From Planctomycetota bacterium (GTDB lineage: Bacteria; Planctomycetota; Phycisphaerae; WQYP01): a stretch of 40,746 nucleotides of DNA. The stretch covers positions 1-40,746 of the forward strand of contig JAJZDN010000033.1 in NCBI GenBank assembly GCA_021805985.1. The letters are read 5' to 3'. The translations under genes were made by a program, and so were the position numbers. Position 1 is the first letter of the stretch. The number at the start of each line of letters is the position of its first letter. The notes under the pieces are model-generated. The model did no database searches. It saw only the letters and a program-made list of their open reading frames with translations, and had not been told where the DNA came from. This document shows, one piece after another, positions 16,942 through 24,432 of this stretch.

Positions 16942-17010
16942 GCGGGACAGAGCACTAGAATTTCGATACGCGGTATGCACTCCGAAGCAGACGGTAAAAA
17001 GACCGCGGAT
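16942..17010 (+). repeat. 69-bp direct repeat, copy B
   Basis: Same orientation as copy A (15671-15739), 68 of 69 identical. It runs directly into three tandem 9-base units of the form NNCGCGGAT. Confidence 0.9.
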
Positions 17011-17029
17011 CACGCGGATTGCGCGGATA
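17002..17029 (+). repeat. Left 28-bp inverted repeat of the GxxExxY unit
   Basis: Three NNCGCGGAT units. The reverse complement occurs at 17691-17718 with one mismatch, so the two copies enclose the GxxExxY gene in inverted orientation. A partial reverse copy also lies at 17099-17125, and shorter forward relatives at 24388-24406 and 39575-39595. Confidence 0.85.
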
Positions 17030-17264
17030 AACACCGGGCTTTCGTGCTCCGAGCGATGCTCTATCGGGCCGGCGGCCCGATTCCCCTCATACCCGCGCTA
17101 TCCGCGCAATTCGCGGTTCAATCCCGATGATCGTAGGTGTAATACGCCTGATCGTGGTGGCACGCGCCTCATCCGCCAGCGCGTACCGGCATCAGAATTG
17201 GTGCCAGTCACGTTCGTCCTGTATTATGGCGGCTCAACAGTTACGCGGACGGAGGCGACAGCGT

Positions 17265-17663
17265 TTGAAGACAGAAATAGTCCATGAGCAGCTAAGCGGG
17301 GCGATCATCGGTGCGGCGATGGCGGTACTTAATGAACTCAAACCGGGACTTGATGAAAAACTTTATGAAAATGCTCTGGTTCTTGAACTTGAAGCGCGCG
17401 GGCACAAAGTCTGGCAGCAAAAGCGTTTTCCGGTGTCGTATCGTGGCCATCGTATCGGGGTATTGATTCCGGATTTGATCATTGATGAGTTGGTATTGGT
17501 GGACACCAAGGTCGTTTCAGCGTTCACACCGGCCCACATGGCCCAAATGACCGGCTATCTTGCCATCACCAATCTGCAGTTAGCGATGTTGCTGAACTTT
17601 CAGGATTCGACACTCCAGTGGAGACGCGTGGTGCGACAGCCCGATCGCCTGCACCCACAGTAA
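17265..17663 (+). CDS. GxxExxY family protein (PD-(D/E)XK nuclease fold)
   Basis: A 132-residue protein named for its motif, here GLDEKLY after IIGAAMAVLNELKP. The later IPDLIIDELVLVDTKVV supplies the Asp and DxK pattern of the PD-(D/E)XK nuclease fold, and QMTGYLAITNLQLAMLLNF is the usual ending. The family occurs in many copies in environmental bacteria; activity and role are not established. TTG 17265 is chosen because GGAGG lies nine bases upstream and the length then matches the family (about 125-135); ATG 17226 is an alternative. Inverted repeats bracket the gene. Confidence 0.85.
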   Translation: MKTEIVHEQLSGAIIGAAMAVLNELKPGLDEKLYENALVLELEARGHKVWQQKRFPVSYRGHRIGVLIPDLIIDELVLVDTKVVSAFTPAHMAQMTGYLAITNLQLAMLLNFQDSTLQWRRVVRQPDRLHPQ

Positions 17664-17690
17664 ATTTCAACGCCGTGGTGATCCGGGCCC

Positions 17691-17718
17691 TATCCGCGTA
17701 ATCCGCGTGATCCGCGGT
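17691..17718 (-). repeat. Right 28-bp inverted repeat of the GxxExxY unit
   Basis: Reverse complement of 17002-17029 with a single difference, starting 27 bases after the stop of the GxxExxY gene. Confidence 0.85.
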
Positions 17719-17813
17719 TTAATCCCTTTGCGTTTGTAACTACGATAATGGCATGGTGCTTTGTAGCGGCAGAAATTGGGATAATGACGCGCCATCTGAT
17801 ATAACCTGTCAAT

Positions 17814-18167
17814 ATGTTGAATCCGTTTCTGGCAGTTATACATTCCAGGCCCGTGAGCCGCCGACGGAAAATTCTCGCGCTGGGCGTGGCGATTTCCAAT
17901 GACACCTTGCGCCTGCTCTGCGGCGGGCTGATCGGCTTTATTGACCCGATAGATGATTTGGCGGATGTTATAACGGCCGTGGTGCTGGCGATGATTTTGG
18001 GCTTTCAGTGGCCCATGGTTTGCGCGTGCATCGCAGAAGCGATTCCCGGTGTCGCGGTGCTTCCCACCTGGACAGCCTTTGTGCTGTTGGTGCCCTCGAC
18101 AAACAGCGCTGATAAACAGCCTCTCTTGCCGGATGGGAAACTTAATGATAAAAAACCTGTGCCGTAA
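17814..18167 (+). CDS. Small membrane protein of unknown function
   Basis: A 117-residue protein with hydrophobic segments around residues 21-45 and 52-92. The central GGLIGFIDPIDDLADVITAVV and the later AIPGVAVLPTWTAFVLLVP look conserved-membrane-protein-like, but I do not recognise a named family. The tail is polar and charged (DGKLNDKKPVP). No clear ribosome site precedes ATG 17814, and a later GTG start is possible. The opposite strand carries a longer frame over the same DNA, but it lacks protein-like features. It sits between the repeat island and astB. Confidence 0.55.
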   Translation: MLNPFLAVIHSRPVSRRRKILALGVAISNDTLRLLCGGLIGFIDPIDDLADVITAVVLAMILGFQWPMVCACIAEAIPGVAVLPTWTAFVLLVPSTNSADKQPLLPDGKLNDKKPVP

Positions 18168-18277
18168 AATCTTCGCCTGTGATGCTGTGACCGCCGCGAA
18201 AAAATCGGCAACGCGGCACGGTGATAATTCAGGCGCGGGCCGTTGTGGAACCCATTGTAACGTGTGGAGTTCATTCA

Positions 18278-19618
18278 ATGATGCAAGCAGTGGAACTGAA
18301 TTTGGACGGCATTGTGGGTCCCACGCATAACTATGCCGGTTTGGCCGCAGGAAATCTGGCGTCGATGCGCCATCGCGGGCGTAAGTCTTATCCGAGAAAG
18401 GCGGCACTGCAAGGCCTGGATAAAATGCGGCTGCTCATGGAGTTGGGTGTGCCGCAGGGAGTGCTGCCGCCCCATGAACGGCCTTATCTTCCATTTTTGC
18501 GAGCGTTAGGCTTCCGGGGTTCAGACCAGGCCATTATTACCAAAGCCGCGAAAGATAATCCGCTGATGTTGGCCAACTGCAGCAGCAGTTCTGCGATGTG
18601 GGCGGCTAACGCGGCGACGGTATCACCCTCGGCCGATACACTTGACCGTAAAGTGCACTTTACCCCCGCTAATCTTTTATCCGAATTGCATCGGTCTCTG
18701 GAAGCGGTCGTCAATACTCGGATTTTACGCGCACTTTTTGCCAATACCCGATATTTTACGGTGCATGATCCCCTGCCGGCCGCATGGGCTTTACGCGACG
18801 AAGGTGCCGCCAATCACTTACGATTGGCCGCATCGCATGGCGGCAAAGGCCTGGAGGTTTTTGCGTTTGATTCGGGAGCGCCTTACCAGCCGCAGGAATA
18901 TCTGCACCGTTATCCGGCCCGGCAGAGCTTGGGGGCGGGTATTGCGGTGCGGCACCGTCATTTAATTCGTAAAGATCAGTCGCTTGGGCTGCAACGCTCC
19001 GGGCAGTGTATTGACGCCGGAGCCTTCCATGCTGATCTGGTGGCCATGGGGAATCTGGATGTGCTGATTTATCATCAACAGGCATTTGATCGTGGGAGCA
19101 TGGCGGTGCTGCGGAAAGCCTGTCACCGCCTGATGGGTGCACCGCCGCGCTTTGTGGAAATTATCGAGGATAATTTTTCCCTGACGGATGCAGTGCAAAC
19201 CTATTTTTTTAATAGCCAACTGGTCACGCTCTCCAGCGGCGCCATGGCTTTGATTGCGCCGCAGGAGTGTCGAAGCCATCCGGCAGCCAGAGCGCAAATT
19301 GATCTGCTTAAACAGCGGCAACTTTTCAGGAGCGTGGAATTTGTGGATGTGCGGCAGTCGATGCTTAACGGCGGGGGGCCAGCATGTTTACGTCTGCGGG
19401 TAGTGCTGAACACAAAAGAACTCGCGGCCATGCACCAGGGCGTGCTTCTGACGCCGCAACTTTATGGGCAACTTACCCAATGGGTGCAAAAGCATTACCG
19501 CGAGTCATTGGCTCCCGCGGATCTTGCTGATCCGGCGTTGTTGCGAGAATCGCGTAAAGCATTGGACGAACTCACGACGCTTTTGCGGCTCGGCAGTATT
19601 TACGACTTTCAATTGTGA
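18278..19618 (+). CDS. astB: N-succinylarginine dihydrolase
   Basis: A 446-residue enzyme of the guanidine-modifying superfamily that hydrolyses N2-succinylarginine to N2-succinylornithine, ammonia and CO2 (second step of the arginine succinyltransferase pathway). The catalytic triad aligns with E. coli AstB: Glu175 (in DEGAANH), His251 (in AFHADLVAMGN) and Cys370 (in GGGPACLRLRV). The opening LDGIVGPTHNYAGLAAGN is diagnostic. ATG 18278 has GGAG nine bases before it; the frame extends to GTG 18221 but those residues are not family-like. None of astA, astC, astD or astE is nearby. Confidence 0.95.
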   Translation: MMQAVELNLDGIVGPTHNYAGLAAGNLASMRHRGRKSYPRKAALQGLDKMRLLMELGVPQGVLPPHERPYLPFLRALGFRGSDQAIITKAAKDNPLMLANCSSSSAMWAANAATVSPSADTLDRKVHFTPANLLSELHRSLEAVVNTRILRALFANTRYFTVHDPLPAAWALRDEGAANHLRLAASHGGKGLEVFAFDSGAPYQPQEYLHRYPARQSLGAGIAVRHRHLIRKDQSLGLQRSGQCIDAGAFHADLVAMGNLDVLIYHQQAFDRGSMAVLRKACHRLMGAPPRFVEIIEDNFSLTDAVQTYFFNSQLVTLSSGAMALIAPQECRSHPAARAQIDLLKQRQLFRSVEFVDVRQSMLNGGGPACLRLRVVLNTKELAAMHQGVLLTPQLYGQLTQWVQKHYRESLAPADLADPALLRESRKALDELTTLLRLGSIYDFQL

Positions 19619-19644
19619 TTCCGGGCACGGTGATGGGGGCCTTT

Positions 19645-19669
19645 GAGGACATCTGGAGGACATCTGGAG
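19645..19669 (+). repeat. Tandem 11-base repeat with Shine-Dalgarno-like units
   Basis: GAGGACATCTG occurs twice in tandem followed by GAG, giving several GGAG(G) words just upstream of the TPR gene. They could feed TTG 19674 (in frame) or ATG 19679 (out of frame, 19 codons), which makes the start of the next gene ambiguous. Confidence 0.6.
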
Positions 19670-19709
19670 TTCTTTGCCATGCTGGGCAAGTTATGTTCAA
19701 ATAGTGCCT

Positions 19710-21935
19710 ATGGCCGAATTGTCACCACTATCCGCTGATTCTAATGGTCCATCCTATGGGCCTCCCCGCACTGTGGAACTGTCGCAGGGTGTCAGGGCAA
19801 CGCGGAAATATGTGCTGGGAGTGGTGGGGATCTTTCTGCTGGCGCTGGTGGCCTATTGGCCGTTGCATACGGCAGGGTATATCTGGGATGACGGGGGATG
19901 GCTGGTCCATAATCATTTTGTCCATCATTGGCGGGGGCTGGGGAATATATGGTTTAACCCGCATGATTCCATTCAGTATTATCCGTTGGTCTTTACAGCT
20001 TTTAATATCCAATGGCATATCTGGGGCGGCAATGCACTTGGTTATCATCTGCTGAATATCATGATGCAGGCGACAGATGCGGTTTTGTTGTGGCGGATTC
20101 TCAAGGCGTTAGGCCTGCGTAGCGCCTGGATTGCCGCGGCGATCTGGGCGATTCATCCCGTGCAGGTGGAAACCGTGGGATGGGTGGTGGAGCAAAAAAG
20201 TCTTCTTTCAGCTCTGTTTCTGTTTCCGGCCGTGCTGGCCTGGACCCGTTTTGCGGATTTTACGACCCACCGCCCTGTTGGTGAACCCCTATTAAGCGCA
20301 CGGCAATGGAAAATTTACGCGCTGGCAACATTGTCCTTTATCCTGGCACTGTGTTCTAAAACAGATGCCTGCGTTGTTCCGGTGGTGCTGCTTTTTGTGC
20401 TGGTTTGGAAACGTGGGTTTATCAATAAACGTGATATTCTGCTGATGGTCCCATGGATGATTGCGGGATCCCTTGCGGCTTGGATGACGATTCACATTGA
20501 GCACGGCCAAGCGGGCGCCAAGGGGCACCGTTTCCATTTTTCCGTAGCACAGCATTTAATTATTGCGGGTAAAGACCTGTGGTTTTATCCCTTTAAGCTA
20601 TTCTGGCCCTGGCCGATGATGGCGGTTTATCCGCGTTGGCATATAAGCCATGTGGCGGCGTGGGAATGGATTTTTCCGGTTACCGCCTTTGCTATCCCCC
20701 TGGTGCTCCTGGCATTGTCCAAAAAAATCGGACGGGGAGCGTTCGTGGCCGTTTGTGTTTACGGATTAATGATTTCCCCCCTGCTGGGTTTTATCGCCTT
20801 TTACACGGAAGAATATACGTTTGTCGCGGACCATTATCAGTATCTGGCGTGCATCGGGATTATTGTGATGGTCACAGAGACTGCGGCAGGAATTTTTAGT
20901 TGCTTGGGACGCTTTGATAAACCATCGAACGATCAAGGCGTGCCGGCCGAGGCGCAGGCGTCAGCGACCGTGCTGGCGGATGCCAATAATGGCATGGTGA
21001 GTTGGCTAAGCGCGGCGGTTTCTGTTCTGGTATTGCTGGCCTTAGGAACCATGACTTGGGCACAAAGCGAAATTTATACGCCGCCGCTGCGGGTCTGGAC
21101 GCATAACCTCCGATGCAATCCGGATTGCTGGCTGGCCATGGAACAAATGGGCGTGTATGAATACGGGAAAGGACACATTGCCGCGGCGCAGGTGCTTTTT
21201 CAGCGGGCTAATGAACTTTCGCATGGCAGGAATCTGATTGTCAATGCGAATCTCGGTGATGTGTATCGAAACCTTGGGCAGTATGCCAAAGCCATTCCCT
21301 ATTACCGTCGGTCTCTGGCGGTGGCGGGTCGACAACCTCCGGTTATCTCCCATCTGGTTGAGTGCTATGAAAAAATCGGCGATTGGCGGCTGGCATATCG
21401 GGACCTGGCGCAGGGTGTTCGATTGCTGCCCCACTCGGCTGATCTGCAAACCAAGTTGGGGTCCATGCTGGCCCGGGCAGGACATGCCAAGCGAGCCATA
21501 CCACACTTTCGGGCAGCCATAAAATATGAACCGCAGGACACCAAGGCGCTTTTTGGCTTGGCGGAGTGCCTGAATGCAACAGGGCAGTGGCAAACGGCGA
21601 TTCCCTATTACCGTCGAGCGCTGAAAGCCTCGCCGGATTTCGGACAAGGACATTTTGCGTATGGTATGGTGCTATTGCAGCATTCAAACCCCGCCGCCGC
21701 CGCACGGCAATTTCAGAAAGTCCTGACGTTAGGCCGGCAACGGCGGCTGGAACATCATACGTTAGGCAGGCACGGTGCACCCGAGCCGTGGCGCATACTG
21801 ACGCATCAGGCCTTGGCAGCCGCGTTGCTGGCCCTGCATCATCCGCGGCAGGCGGCCAGGCAATCTGCAATAGTCAAGCAGTTGTTGCAGCGGCAGAAGC
21901 ATTTATCGCCGGTACAGCAAACGGACGGAAAATAA
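19710..21935 (+). CDS. GT-C-type membrane glycosyltransferase with C-terminal TPR repeats
   Basis: A 741-residue membrane protein. After a short polar N-terminus, about ten transmembrane helices carry GT-C motifs: GYIWDDGGWLVHN (acidic pair in the first outer loop) and HPVQVETVGWVVEQKSLLSALF, both as in TMTC/PMT-like proteins that use lipid-linked sugars. From about residue 470 at least six TPR units follow (YAKAIPYYRRSLAVA, AKRAIPHFRAAIKYEPQD, WQTAIPYYRRALKASPDF). It probably glycosylates exported proteins, with TPRs binding partners; the acceptor is unknown. The start is unsure: ATG 19710 lacks a ribosome site, while TTG 19674 has GGAG four bases upstream. The gene at 21954 is a paralogue. 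Confidence 0.85.
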   Translation: MAELSPLSADSNGPSYGPPRTVELSQGVRATRKYVLGVVGIFLLALVAYWPLHTAGYIWDDGGWLVHNHFVHHWRGLGNIWFNPHDSIQYYPLVFTAFNIQWHIWGGNALGYHLLNIMMQATDAVLLWRILKALGLRSAWIAAAIWAIHPVQVETVGWVVEQKSLLSALFLFPAVLAWTRFADFTTHRPVGEPLLSARQWKIYALATLSFILALCSKTDACVVPVVLLFVLVWKRGFINKRDILLMVPWMIAGSLAAWMTIHIEHGQAGAKGHRFHFSVAQHLIIAGKDLWFYPFKLFWPWPMMAVYPRWHISHVAAWEWIFPVTAFAIPLVLLALSKKIGRGAFVAVCVYGLMISPLLGFIAFYTEEYTFVADHYQYLACIGIIVMVTETAAGIFSCLGRFDKPSNDQGVPAEAQASATVLADANNGMVSWLSAAVSVLVLLALGTMTWAQSEIYTPPLRVWTHNLRCNPDCWLAMEQMGVYEYGKGHIAAAQVLFQRANELSHGRNLIVNANLGDVYRNLGQYAKAIPYYRRSLAVAGRQPPVISHLVECYEKIGDWRLAYRDLAQGVRLLPHSADLQTKLGSMLARAGHAKRAIPHFRAAIKYEPQDTKALFGLAECLNATGQWQTAIPYYRRALKASPDFGQGHFAYGMVLLQHSNPAAAARQFQKVLTLGRQRRLEHHTLGRHGAPEPWRILTHQALAAALLALHHPRQAARQSAIVKQLLQRQKHLSPVQQTDGK

Positions 21936-21953
21936 GGTCATAAAGGGTATTAC

Positions 21954-23774
21954 ATGAAGCGAAAGAACCCCAGCAAATCCATGGCACCGACAAGCAGTTC
22001 CGCCGAAGTTGCCATGGTCCGCTCTGGGCGCAGGCGGTGGCTTACTATTTTGGGGATTGGCGGGTTGCTTTTGCTGACGCTGGCGGCTTATTACCCGTTG
22101 CGATGGGGCATATTCCTCTGGGATGATGCCGCCTGGTTGACCAACAACCCACTGATCCATCATTGGCGGGGTTTTGAAATATTCTGGCTTTCCACCAAGG
22201 CTATGGGGGAAGTGCAATATTATCCCATGACATTAAGTGTCTTATCCATTGAATATCATCTGTGGGGTCTGCAAACCCTGCCTTATCACCTGGTGAATGT
22301 ATTATTTCAGGCCGCCAACGCCATTCTTCTCTGGTTTATTCTGCAGAGATTGGAATTGCGATCCGCGTGGCTGGTGGCCGCGCTGTTTGCCATTCATCCG
22401 GTTCAGGTTGAGACGGTGGGGTGGATAGCGGAAATTAAAAACCTGCTCTCCGGTTTGTTTTATTTTCTGGCGCTGCTTAGTTTTCTAAAATTTATCGACG
22501 TGGGGCCCAAAATCGTGACCGGCCGTGATTCTGCTAATTCCCCAAAGCCCTATCAGAATCATCAGTTATATATTGTTTCAACGATTTTATTTTTACTGGG
22601 ATTGCTAAGCAAAACCGCGGTTTGCACCTTACCGGTGGCCATTTTAGTGATTCTCTGGTGGAAAGATCGCTGGCGGGACAGGGAAATTATTCTGCGGCTG
22701 GTACCCTGGTTCCTCATTGCGTTTATCATCGGCCTGGTGACGGTTCATGTGGAGCATACCAGTGTAGGCACGCACGGGGCGGACTGGCGATTTACCATTG
22801 GACAACGAATTTTAATCGCGGGCCATGCGTTCTGGTTTTATATTATCAAATTATTCTGGCCCCATCCGTTGCTGATGATTTATCCACGATGGCATCTGGG
22901 AAACAGTGTTGGATACATTTGGGCTATCGCTGCGGTCGCTCTGTTTGCATTTCTGTGGTTCATGAGGGATCGCATTGGGCGGGGACCGATGGCGGCGATG
23001 CTGTTTTACCTTATTACCATTGGGCCGGTACTGGGTTTTATCACTTTTTATACGCAGCTTTACAGCTTTGTCGCGGATCACTATCAGTATCTGGCGTGCA
23101 TTGGCCCGATGGTATTGGCGGGCGAGCTTATTTACTGGGCTGCTGAAAAGGCCGGTCGGCGGAAGCACATTATAAGCTTCTGGGTGTCGGCGGCGCTCCT
23201 GGTGATACTGGGGGGGGTAACGTTTAATCAGAGCCGCCTTTATGATTGGGATTACTCGCTGTGGCATTATGTCTATCAGCACAATCGGCATTCTTTTATC
23301 GTCAAGGGACAGTATGGAGCCACGCTGCTGGAGCGGCAGGAATACGGGCTCGCAATGAAGCAGCTTGTTGCGGCCAATGCTATGCACCCCCATGCCATTG
23401 CGGTGGTATTTAATCTGGCATCGGGGTATATGATCACGGGGCATTATCATCATGCGTTGCATTATTATGGCTGGTATCTCCTGCACGATCCGGGATCCGT
23501 GGATGCCTGGACCGATGCGGCCAATTGTCTGGTGGCATTGCGCGCCTATGAGCCGGCGGCGCGGGATCTGGCGGTGGCGTTGAAACTCAAGCCGAATTTT
23601 GCGGTCGGGTGGATGGAATTAGCGCATGTAAGTTATCTGGCGGGGCATATGAAGTACGCGAAAAAGTTTTATCGCCATGCGATTCGCCTGGATCCCTCCA
23701 TGGCCAAGGTGAAACTTGCCATTTCCGCCAAGCTGCTGCCGCAGATACCGACAGGCCCGGCAATATCCCATTAA
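21954..23774 (+). CDS. GT-C-type membrane glycosyltransferase with TPR repeats (paralogue)
   Basis: A 606-residue paralogue of the preceding protein, with the same landmarks: GIFLWDDAAWLTNNPLIHHW near residue 50, HPVQVETVGWIAEIKNLLSGLF, a FVADHYQYLACIG loop, about ten membrane helices and then roughly four TPR units (from about residue 440). The shared order shows tandem duplication, with fewer TPRs in this copy. AAAGGG lies about eight bases before ATG 21954, and only 18 bases separate the genes, so they form an operon. Sugar and acceptor are unknown. Its stop codon overlaps the first operator repeat of the next gene. Confidence 0.87.
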   Translation: MKRKNPSKSMAPTSSSAEVAMVRSGRRRWLTILGIGGLLLLTLAAYYPLRWGIFLWDDAAWLTNNPLIHHWRGFEIFWLSTKAMGEVQYYPMTLSVLSIEYHLWGLQTLPYHLVNVLFQAANAILLWFILQRLELRSAWLVAALFAIHPVQVETVGWIAEIKNLLSGLFYFLALLSFLKFIDVGPKIVTGRDSANSPKPYQNHQLYIVSTILFLLGLLSKTAVCTLPVAILVILWWKDRWRDREIILRLVPWFLIAFIIGLVTVHVEHTSVGTHGADWRFTIGQRILIAGHAFWFYIIKLFWPHPLLMIYPRWHLGNSVGYIWAIAAVALFAFLWFMRDRIGRGPMAAMLFYLITIGPVLGFITFYTQLYSFVADHYQYLACIGPMVLAGELIYWAAEKAGRRKHIISFWVSAALLVILGGVTFNQSRLYDWDYSLWHYVYQHNRHSFIVKGQYGATLLERQEYGLAMKQLVAANAMHPHAIAVVFNLASGYMITGHYHHALHYYGWYLLHDPGSVDAWTDAANCLVALRAYEPAARDLAVALKLKPNFAVGWMELAHVSYLAGHMKYAKKFYRHAIRLDPSMAKVKLAISAKLLPQIPTGPAISH

Positions 23775-23832
23775 GAAAGTAATACAAGAAAGTAATACAC
23801 CGTTGCGGAAAGCAGGTATTACTTTGTATAAT
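23773..23832 (+). promoter_or_regulatory. Promoter with tandem and inverted operator sites for the RHH regulator
   Basis: AAGAAAGTAATAC occurs twice in perfect tandem (23773-23785 and 23786-23798). The inverted half-site GTATTACTTT follows at 23816-23825, giving AAAGTAATAC-N17-GTATTACTTT. A consensus TATAAT (23827-23832) abuts the last site, with TTGCGG 18 bases further up. Ribbon-helix-helix metalloregulators such as NikR use half-sites separated by about 16 bases, so autoregulation by the downstream gene is likely (inference). Confidence 0.8.
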
Positions 23833-23884
23833 AGGACCAGCAGGCGTTATCAAGGCTCTGATATCACGTGTTAAAGGATGACCG

Positions 23885-24346
23885 ATGAAGAAAAATAAAC
23901 GCATCGGCCGAATGCCGAAGGACCAGGTTATGGCCTTTAAGGTGGACGCAAAACTCGCGGAGTTGCTGGGTGGCGTAAAAAATAAAAGCGAATTAATTCG
24001 CGATGCGGTGTATGCGTATCTTGGGCATTTATGTCCATTGTGTGAAGGCAAGGGCACTATTCCGGCCAATCGCAGCCATGAAATTGAACTCCTGCTCAAA
24101 CAGCTTGAATTTGCAACCTGCACGGGCTGCCATACGGCGCTGCCGGTCATGCCGCGATTGCGTAAGCTGGTGAAAACAATGCCCCGGCCGGATCAGTTGC
24201 GGCTCACTGAATTTGAAAAAACCGGCGAATTGTTATGTGTTGATTGCTTTGAGAAAGCCGATCAGTGCGCAACATGCGGCCAGCATGTGCCACACGGGCA
24301 GCTTTCATCGCATTTGGCACGTCGGCACGCAGCGGCAAGGAATTAA
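23885..24346 (+). CDS. Ribbon-helix-helix regulator with Cys/His metal-binding C-terminus
   Basis: A 153-residue protein. Residues about 12-48 form a ribbon-helix-helix DNA-binding domain (VMAFKVDAKLAELLGG, then KSELIRDAVYAYL). The rest is dense in potential metal ligands: C50-C53, C79-C82-H83, C118-C121, C128-C131-H134, H143 and H148, arranged as CxxC pairs that suggest two zinc-ribbon-like sites. I know no named family with this pairing. NikR has a ribbon-helix-helix domain plus an ACT-like sensor instead. With its own operator array upstream and a NiCoT-like permease downstream, it is best read as a metal-responsive regulator; the metal is unknown. Confidence 0.8.
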   Translation: MKKNKRIGRMPKDQVMAFKVDAKLAELLGGVKNKSELIRDAVYAYLGHLCPLCEGKGTIPANRSHEIELLLKQLEFATCTGCHTALPVMPRLRKLVKTMPRPDQLRLTEFEKTGELLCVDCFEKADQCATCGQHVPHGQLSSHLARRHAAARN

Positions 24347-24432
24347 AGCTCCGCGATTTTCAGTCGCAGGCTGCCACGGTGGCAGCAAAGCGCGGATCGC
24401 GGATAAATTGGGTCGTTTGGCGAGGTGGACGC

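Larger units (their letters stand above)
16709..17264. other. Gene-free, repeat-rich stretch before the nuclease-fold gene
   Basis: About 550 bases without a supported gene. It contains direct-repeat copy B, the left inverted repeat (17002-17029) and a partial reverse copy (17099-17125) of the CGCGGAT family. The downstream coding frame stays open back to 17127, but that part reads as translated repeat, so I exclude it from the gene. Confidence 0.6.

Noticed and set aside
17041-17126. tRNA-like appearance (CGGTTCAATCCCG resembling a T arm)
   Set aside because: No matching acceptor, D or anticodon stems can be formed upstream; the sequence is a copy of the CGCGGAT repeat family.
17667-18407. 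Open frame of 246 codons on the minus strand opposite the small membrane protein and astB start
   Set aside because: It is rich in Arg, His and Gln without hydrophobic core patterns and begins inside astB; the plus-strand genes are better supported.
23885-24346. Simple annotation of the RHH protein as NikR
   Set aside because: The ACT-like nickel-binding domain of NikR is absent; the C-terminus is a Cys/His cluster.
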